Source: an uncultured Bacteroidota bacterium (lineage in GTDB: Bacteria > Bacteroidota > Bacteroidia > Chitinophagales > Chitinophagaceae). From it: a stretch of DNA of 7,271 nt. How positions within the stretch are numbered: the first letter of the stretch is position 1; every line of letters starts with the position of its first letter. Both the position numbers and the translations under genes were made by a program. The stretch is from positions 1-7,271 of the forward strand of contig CAIZLI010000004.1 of the NCBI GenBank assembly GCA_903933765.1, given 5' to 3'. The notes below the pieces were generated by a model. It saw only the letters and a list, made by a program, of their open reading frames with translations. It did no database searches and was not told the DNA's origin. This document shows positions 1 through 4,709 of this stretch, piece by piece.

Positions 1-210
1 AAAATTTTCTTCGCATTGTGCATACATCAATCCAAACACTGCGTCGGCATCCGTTTTTCCATAAATATGTGGGATATCCCATTCATCTCGTATGATGTTG
101 GTTTGTTTGGCATGTTGATTCCATCTTGCAAGTTCTGCACTTGTTGGTTTTTGTGCAATAGCAGCAATAGCAATCCATACCAAGCTACTTAGTAATATCA
201 TTTTTTTCAT
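1..210 (-). CDS. Penicillin acylase family protein (Ntn-hydrolase), N-terminal part, cut by left edge
   Basis: Only the first 70 residues are in the window, and the frame is open to the edge. The start MKKMILLSSLVWIAIAAIAQ is a typical Sec signal peptide: lysines, a hydrophobic core, and probable cleavage before Q20. After it comes the family's N-terminal signature: R41-D42-E43-W44, then IPHIYG (46-51), then DADAVFGLMYAQCEENF (54-70). This matches the start of the alpha subunit in penicillin G acylase and acyl-homoserine-lactone acylase relatives. Known members are periplasmic, cleave themselves into alpha and beta chains, and hydrolyse amide bonds using the N-terminal Ser or Thr of the beta chain. 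That residue would lie outside the window, so activity and substrate (beta-lactam, acyl-homoserine lactone, other acyl amide) cannot be judged. An alternative ATG lies at codon 4; neither start has a clear Shine-Dalgarno sequence. The gene begins 15 bases after the upstream isomerase-like gene and is probably co-transcribed with it. Family assignment is strong; substrate is unknown. Confidence 0.88.
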   Translation of the reverse strand, partial: MKKMILLSSLVWIAIAAIAQKPTSAELARWNQHAKQTNIIRDEWDIPHIYGKTDADAVFGLMYAQCEENF

Positions 211-225
211 ACGACGATTTTTAAA

Positions 226-1152
226 TTATACCAATCCCCATGTTTTAATCCTTTCCAAATTGATTCGAGCACATTCAAGTGGCGCAATGCCTTGATAAGA
301 TTCTTGTTCTATGATAAATTGTTTTGTACCACCAATTGCTTTAGCTAGCAAACATACCGCTTTTGGATCTACTAAGCCATTGCCTAAAATGGTACTATCA
401 TGCTGGTCGTTCATTTCACCAATTGGAACTTTAATTTCATCCTTTACATGTACTGAAACAAAACGACCTGGATATTTTTTGATCCAATCCATTCCCCTTG
501 CACCAATGCCAAACATATTACCAAAATCCAATTGATGGATCACTAGTTCTGGATCGGTTTCTTTTAAGATGATATCATAGATCAATTGGCCATTCACTTT
601 TTCAATAAATTCAAAATTGTGGTTATGGTATCCAAATTGCATGCCTGATTCTAGACATAATTCCCCAGATAAATTAAATTGTTCTAACTGATGCATCAAT
701 GCATCATAAGAGGTCCTTACTTTTTCATCGATCCAAGGACTTATCACATAGTCTTGTCCAAGTGTTACCGCATCGTCGATGGTGTATTTCCAAGCATCTG
801 TAAATGCCTTTTTTTGATTATTCCAATGGCTTGCATTCAATGAAGTATGACCACTTGGCATTTTCATACCAAGGTCATCTAGTATTTTTTTAAACTCAAT
901 TGGGGTATAGCCATATAATTTTCTGTTGACATAATTGGCATGCTCTATATATTGGTAACCCATTTTTGACAATGCTTTTAAAGTACCCAATGGGTCTTTA
1001 AACATATTATCACGCACAGCATACAACTGAATACCAATTAGGGTCTTTGCATCGGCGCTTGTATTTTTTGACCACAAAGTACTTGGGGTCATACCAATAC
1101 CTAATAGGGCGATTCCAGTATTTTGTATAAATTTTCTTCTTGAATTTTGCAT
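226..1152 (-). CDS. Tat-exported sugar phosphate isomerase/epimerase family TIM-barrel protein
   Basis: This 308-residue protein belongs to the xylose isomerase-like TIM-barrel (AP endonuclease family 2) superfamily. It starts with a twin-arginine signal, S4-R5-R6-K7-F8-I9, followed by a hydrophobic stretch (about 12-22), so it is probably exported folded, with its metal, to the periplasm. The mature barrel begins near residue 38 (IGIQLYAVRD). Likely metal and active-site positions are E70 (YIEHA), H176/H178 and E181 in YHNHNFEF (175-182), D209 in QLDFGN, H235 and D238 in HVKDE, and E282 in FIIEQES. These match the usual Glu/Asp/His/Glu pattern of the superfamily. Length is normal for the exported Bacteroidota members. 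Cytosolic relatives isomerise sugars or sugar phosphates; some exported relatives are reported to act on 3-keto-glycosides, so the 'sugar phosphate' label should not be read as a substrate. The ATG lies only 5 bases after the stop of the amidohydrolase gene, which fixes the start and suggests translational coupling. Substrate is unknown. Confidence 0.88.
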   Translation of the reverse strand: MQNSRRKFIQNTGIALLGIGMTPSTLWSKNTSADAKTLIGIQLYAVRDNMFKDPLGTLKALSKMGYQYIEHANYVNRKLYGYTPIEFKKILDDLGMKMPSGHTSLNASHWNNQKKAFTDAWKYTIDDAVTLGQDYVISPWIDEKVRTSYDALMHQLEQFNLSGELCLESGMQFGYHNHNFEFIEKVNGQLIYDIILKETDPELVIHQLDFGNMFGIGARGMDWIKKYPGRFVSVHVKDEIKVPIGEMNDQHDSTILGNGLVDPKAVCLLAKAIGGTKQFIIEQESYQGIAPLECARINLERIKTWGLV

Positions 1153-1157
1153 AGCTA

Positions 1158-4100
1158 TTAGTCTTCTACCTTCGTGTTTTTAATTGGTTTTTTATCCAAG
1201 TATTCTTTGCGATCTACTTTAGAATTACCTGTCACTAACTCATCTAAATTAGCACCATTGTAAAGACGACCATTTTTCATCACATACTGGATGCTATTGG
1301 TGTTTTTGATGTCTTCTAATGGATTCTTATTTAGAATAATTAAGTCTGCTAATTTACCTGCACTGATACTTCCTAAGTCCTTATCCAATCCTAAACTTTC
1401 TGCGCCCAAGATAGTGGCTGTTTTCAAAGCATCTAAATTGCGCATGCCGCCAGATTGCATAGACCATAATTCCCAATGGTAACCTAAGCCTTGTAATTGA
1501 CCATGGCTTCCTACACCTGCAAGTCCACCTGCTTCAACAATTTGCTTCATGCTCTTAGCATGTTTTTGAAACACATGCTCTTCTGGTAAGAACCAAGTAG
1601 CACGACGTCTAGACTTGCTTGCTAATTCTTCGTAAGGGGTATAGTATTGCATTTTTGCATCACCATATACATTTTCGGTTTCGTAAAAATAATTTTCTGC
1701 CCATGGTCCACCATAAGAAACCAATAAAGTTGGTGTTACTGCCATTTTAGAATTCGCAATTGTTTTCACCACATCGTTGTACAAAGGATAAATTGGTAAA
1801 GAGTGTTCATGACCAGGATAACCATCCAACAAATTCGTCATATTCAATTTAAAATCTAAACCACCTTCTGTCGTAGGCATTAACTTTTGATTTTTAGCAG
1901 CTTGAATCACCCATTGTCTATGTTTACGGTTACCTACTAAATACATTTTAATATACTTGGTATTGTAATACTTACTGTATTGTGCTAAAACAGATTCTGC
2001 TTGTGCAGAGTCTTTTAAATTATAAGACCAATAACCCACACCAGGGCCAGTTGAATAAACTCTTGGTCCAACCATTTTACCTGCTTCTACTAAATCGCTA
2101 TAAGTTAATACATCCGTAGTTGCAGTTTGTGGGTCACGAGTTGTGGTCACACCATAGGCCAAATTGGCTGCGTAAATCCATACTTGATTTTTGTGAATGC
2201 CCCAGCTAGGCCACATATGAGAGTGGGTGTCTATAAATCCTGGCACCACAGTTTTACCTGCAAGGTTCACACGTTTTGCGCCAGCAGGCACTTTTAGTGA
2301 ACCAGATTTTCCAACCGCTTGAATTCTATTTTTTACAATTAAGATATCGCCGTTGTTAATCACTTGATCTCCATTCATTGTAATGATTCTTGCGTTGGTT
2401 AACAACACTGTAGTGGAAGGCATATCATTTTCATAATATACTTTTACCCAAGTCTCACTTGCTTTATATTTTGGTGCTTCTTTTTTATCGTCTTTTTTAG
2501 CAATATTGGTGCTGTCTTTTTTAGTCGTATCTTTTTTAACAGCAGCTTCTAATTTTTTTGCAGCCGCTAAGCTATCGTCAAAAGCATAAGCAGCATCAAC
2601 ATCATACGTGAAATGCGCTGCACCTAAACTCCAATGAATGGTTTTGCCATCAGCTTGCCAGCTTGGGAACTCACCACCAATCTCAGTTAATAATTTACTA
2701 GGGAATGCTGCATTCTTAGCATCTGCAACAGAGATAGAAACTGATTTGCCAGATTTTGGAAGTGTAACAAAATAGATATTATTATTCACCTGTGCAATTG
2801 CTGCAGATCCCTTTGGTGATAATAAAATATTGTTTGCACTAGATGGAGGATTGTTTTCTTTAGCAGCATCATCTTCGTCCATTACTTCTGGAATCACACA
2901 AGGGTCGGCCATTGGTTTACCACGATGCTCAGGCACACTTCCGAAAGTGGTAATACCAGAAATTTTTGCAATTTCTTTTTCATCACCGCCATCCCACTGA
3001 ATAGAAATCAACCTACCACGATTGTTTAAATAAATACGATCATCGTTCAAAGCAAAATGTGGATTGTATCTTCCATTTGCCTTGTCAATCAATTTTTCAT
3101 TGCCAGAGGTCAAATCAATCCAAGCCAATTCATCTTCTGCATCATCGTAGCTAGGCTCAATGGCGTCCTTGAATTTTTGTGCATTGGTTTTATTGAAAAC
3201 TAATTTTTTACCTGTTGGATCAATTGCAAGACCTTGGTACAAAGCATTTTCTTTTGAGATAATTTTTTCTGTATTATTATTTAAATCAATAAAACGAATA
3301 GCACCACCATCAGGATTCCAGGTGGTAAAATAAATACCATTGCCAGCAGGATTCCAAACTGGTTGCGCTTCCGTGAAATCAGTTTTTGTCAAACGCTTAG
3401 GTGTACCATTTGGATAGTCCATCACGTACAATCTATTCAACACTGTAAATGCCAATTGTTTTCCGTTTGGAGAAGGCACCGCATCTCTTATTTGAGTCGC
3501 CATTGTAGCAACTGTATCCTTGATAGGATATTTAAATAACACTTCTGGACCCATTTCAATTTTTGCATCCACTGTATATGGAATCGCAGTTTGAGCTGCA
3601 GTTTCAATATCAATCTTATTTATTTTTCCGCCGTAAGAAGCTAATAAGTATTTGCTATCTGGCGTAAAACTCATTGTTGGCAATACACCTAATACCGCAA
3701 TAGATTCTTGGTCATCTCTTTGTACAGGATAAGCCAACCAAGCTTCTTCACCTGTCGCTAAATTTCTTTTTACCAATCCAGTTTTATCTTCATAACGAGA
3801 TCCATACACCAACCATTTTCCATCCTTAGACAATACTGGTGTAAAAGCCGATCCATATCTAGAAGCAATGGTTCTGGTTGTTCCTTTTTCTCTATCATAT
3901 ACACCAATACTATATTGTGGCAACATGGCATTGTAGTTCCAGGCACCATTACGTGCACTATAATAAATGTAACGACCGTCTGCACTCACTGCAGGATCAA
4001 TTGTTTTTAAAGTAGCAGGTGCATCAATCAAATTTGTTCCTGCACCTCCATTCTTATGCATCAAATACAATTTAGTATTACGACGCCCTTTTGTATACAC

Positions 4101-4556
4101 GATATAATTTCCGTCTGGTGTATAGACTGCACCTGGAAAATTATTGTTTTGCTCTTCTGTCAAAGCAAGGGTATCTTTTTTCTCTAAATCTATGTACCAA
4201 ATATTTTCTGCACCAGAGCGGTCAGATAAAAATAAAATGCGTTTTCCATCAGGGCTATAACTTGGATGGTTATCGTAAGCCATGCCCTTGGTGATTGCAG
4301 TTGCTTTTCCGCCTTCCATTGGTATACTATATATATCACCCATTAAATCAAATAAAATAGTTTTACCATCTGGGCTAACAGCTAATGAAGTCCAAGTACC
4401 TTCGTTGGTCGAAAAGTCAAATGATCTAGTTGCTTTTAACGGCAAGCCCTTAAATTGACTAAAAACAGTGCTGTCTTTTTTTGGACTTTTCTTGTCCTGT
4501 GCTTGTGAACTGATTAAACCAAGCGCCATGAATAGCGTCAAAGTAATTATTCTCAT
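1158..4556 (-). CDS. Exported beta-propeller (TolB/PD40-like) and amidohydrolase fusion protein
   Basis: The protein has 1132 residues. A Sec signal peptide (1-19, likely cleaved between A19 and Q20) sends it to the periplasm or beyond. Residues about 45-655 carry repeated beta-propeller blades with the SPDGK-type turn of TolB/WD40 repeats: SPDGK at 61-65 and 101-105, TPDGN 146-150, SADGR 191-195, SKDGK 243-247, SPNGK 362-366. A lysine/aspartate-rich hinge (about 664-700) leads to an amidohydrolase domain (about 715-1100) of the imidazolonepropionase-like type: an N-terminal beta-sandwich strand (TNARIITMNGD), the metal motif D776-T-H778-S-H780 in PGFIDTHSH, candidate bridging lysine K870 (YIKMY), E917-H918, and the C-terminal SAGKLADLIILNKNPLED (1065-1082). 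The usual 'GTD' aspartate is replaced by G1016-S1017-H1018. Such fusions are usually annotated as amidohydrolases or Tricorn-like peptidases; the propeller may gate or bind substrate. The true substrate (dipeptide, cyclic amide, other) is unknown. It is the first gene of the leftward group. No Shine-Dalgarno sequence is visible before the ATG, as is usual in this phylum. Confidence 0.93.
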   Translation of the reverse strand: MRIITLTLFMALGLISSQAQDKKSPKKDSTVFSQFKGLPLKATRSFDFSTNEGTWTSLAVSPDGKTILFDLMGDIYSIPMEGGKATAITKGMAYDNHPSYSPDGKRILFLSDRSGAENIWYIDLEKKDTLALTEEQNNNFPGAVYTPDGNYIVYTKGRRNTKLYLMHKNGGAGTNLIDAPATLKTIDPAVSADGRYIYYSARNGAWNYNAMLPQYSIGVYDREKGTTRTIASRYGSAFTPVLSKDGKWLVYGSRYEDKTGLVKRNLATGEEAWLAYPVQRDDQESIAVLGVLPTMSFTPDSKYLLASYGGKINKIDIETAAQTAIPYTVDAKIEMGPEVLFKYPIKDTVATMATQIRDAVPSPNGKQLAFTVLNRLYVMDYPNGTPKRLTKTDFTEAQPVWNPAGNGIYFTTWNPDGGAIRFIDLNNNTEKIISKENALYQGLAIDPTGKKLVFNKTNAQKFKDAIEPSYDDAEDELAWIDLTSGNEKLIDKANGRYNPHFALNDDRIYLNNRGRLISIQWDGGDEKEIAKISGITTFGSVPEHRGKPMADPCVIPEVMDEDDAAKENNPPSSANNILLSPKGSAAIAQVNNNIYFVTLPKSGKSVSISVADAKNAAFPSKLLTEIGGEFPSWQADGKTIHWSLGAAHFTYDVDAAYAFDDSLAAAKKLEAAVKKDTTKKDSTNIAKKDDKKEAPKYKASETWVKVYYENDMPSTTVLLTNARIITMNGDQVINNGDILIVKNRIQAVGKSGSLKVPAGAKRVNLAGKTVVPGFIDTHSHMWPSWGIHKNQVWIYAANLAYGVTTTRDPQTATTDVLTYSDLVEAGKMVGPRVYSTGPGVGYWSYNLKDSAQAESVLAQYSKYYNTKYIKMYLVGNRKHRQWVIQAAKNQKLMPTTEGGLDFKLNMTNLLDGYPGHEHSLPIYPLYNDVVKTIANSKMAVTPTLLVSYGGPWAENYFYETENVYGDAKMQYYTPYEELASKSRRRATWFLPEEHVFQKHAKSMKQIVEAGGLAGVGSHGQLQGLGYHWELWSMQSGGMRNLDALKTATILGAESLGLDKDLGSISAGKLADLIILNKNPLEDIKNTNSIQYVMKNGRLYNGANLDELVTGNSKVDRKEYLDKKPIKNTKVED

Positions 4557-4614
4557 ATTGATTATTTTTTGAAAGTTACATCAATCCAATAGTTCTCGAA
4601 AAAAAATGAAACCA

Positions 4615-4642
4615 TTGCAGATAGCCGTTCATCAAATATTTG
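4615..4642 (+). promoter_or_regulatory. Alternative candidate promoter for the barrel gene
   Basis: TTG at 4615-4617, a 17-base spacer, and AATATTTG at 4635-4642 form a second Bacteroidota-like promoter; the -7 box differs from TAnnTTTG only at its first base. It would give a leader of roughly 60 bases before the ATG at 4710, which is more conventional than the downstream candidate. The -7 box is inside the 12-bp palindrome. Confidence 0.35.
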
Positions 4643-4685
4643 AATAATTTTAACTAAAAACTTAGGTAGAAATTGGCTATCATGC
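4617..4685. repeat. Interrupted inverted repeat flanking the palindrome
   Basis: GCAGATAGCC (4617-4626) pairs with GGCTATCATGC (4675-4685): ten base pairs with one bulged A at 4682. The core GATAGCC/GGCTATC is perfect. The arms are 48 bases apart and enclose the 12-bp palindrome. Possible roles are a looping operator pair, or a stem in the barrel-gene leader RNA if transcription starts upstream of the left arm. A chance match cannot be excluded. Confidence 0.35.
4632..4643. repeat. Perfect 12-bp palindrome TCAAATATTTGA
   Basis: The twelve bases equal their own reverse complement. The symmetry puts AATATTTG, a one-mismatch -7 element, on both strands (4635-4642 on plus, 4640-4633 on minus). 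It could be an operator half-site pair for a dimeric regulator or the core of a bidirectional promoter. On the minus strand no good TTG -33 partner is visible, which weakens the bidirectional reading. Confidence 0.5.
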
Positions 4686-4705
4686 CTTAACTAGTCGTAT
4701 ATTTG
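4673..4705 (+). promoter_or_regulatory. Candidate promoter for the barrel gene with exact TAnnTTTG -7 element
   Basis: TATATTTG at 4698-4705 matches the Bacteroidota -7 consensus TAnnTTTG at every fixed position. A TTG at 4673-4675 could serve as the -33 element, with 22 bases between them, at the long end of the accepted spacing. A promoter here would start transcription at about the ATG at 4710, implying a leaderless or nearly leaderless mRNA. The short consensus can occur by chance in AT-rich DNA, so this is a candidate only. Confidence 0.4.
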
Positions 4706-4709
4706 TATT

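Larger units (their letters stand above)
1..4556 (-). other. Probable three-gene operon of exported enzymes
   Basis: Three genes lie on the same strand with gaps of 5 and 15 bases and no terminator-like hairpin between them. All three products have N-terminal export signals (Sec, Tat, Sec in transcription order). This supports a single transcript starting in 4557-4709 and running leftward past the window edge. A shared pathway is inferred only from the spacing and the shared compartment. Confidence 0.7.
4557..4709. promoter_or_regulatory. Divergent intergenic region between the enzyme operon and the barrel gene
   Basis: These 153 bases lie between two start codons pointing away from each other, so they must hold the promoters for the leftward gene group and, unless it starts further upstream, for the barrel gene. 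The region is very AT-rich and has no convincing ORF. It contains Bacteroidota-type -7 candidates on the plus strand, a 12-bp palindrome, and a larger interrupted inverted repeat, each listed separately. No Shine-Dalgarno sequence precedes either start codon. Confidence 0.8.

Noticed and set aside
211..225. Possible terminator or regulatory gap between the isomerase-like and acylase genes
   Set aside because: Fifteen AT-rich bases with no hairpin; consistent with an ordinary operon junction.
311..535. 74-codon open frame on the plus strand
   Set aside because: It lies wholly antisense to the well-supported TIM-barrel gene and has no recognisable domain or start context.
2457..2567. Possible frameshift or fusion artefact at the Lys-rich tract in the propeller-amidohydrolase gene
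   Set aside because: The frame is continuous, both domains are intact on either side, and such propeller-amidohydrolase fusions are a known architecture.
3770..3985. 71-codon open frame in another minus-strand frame
   Set aside because: It overlaps the propeller-coding region in a different frame and resembles no protein; the propeller frame is clearly the coding one.
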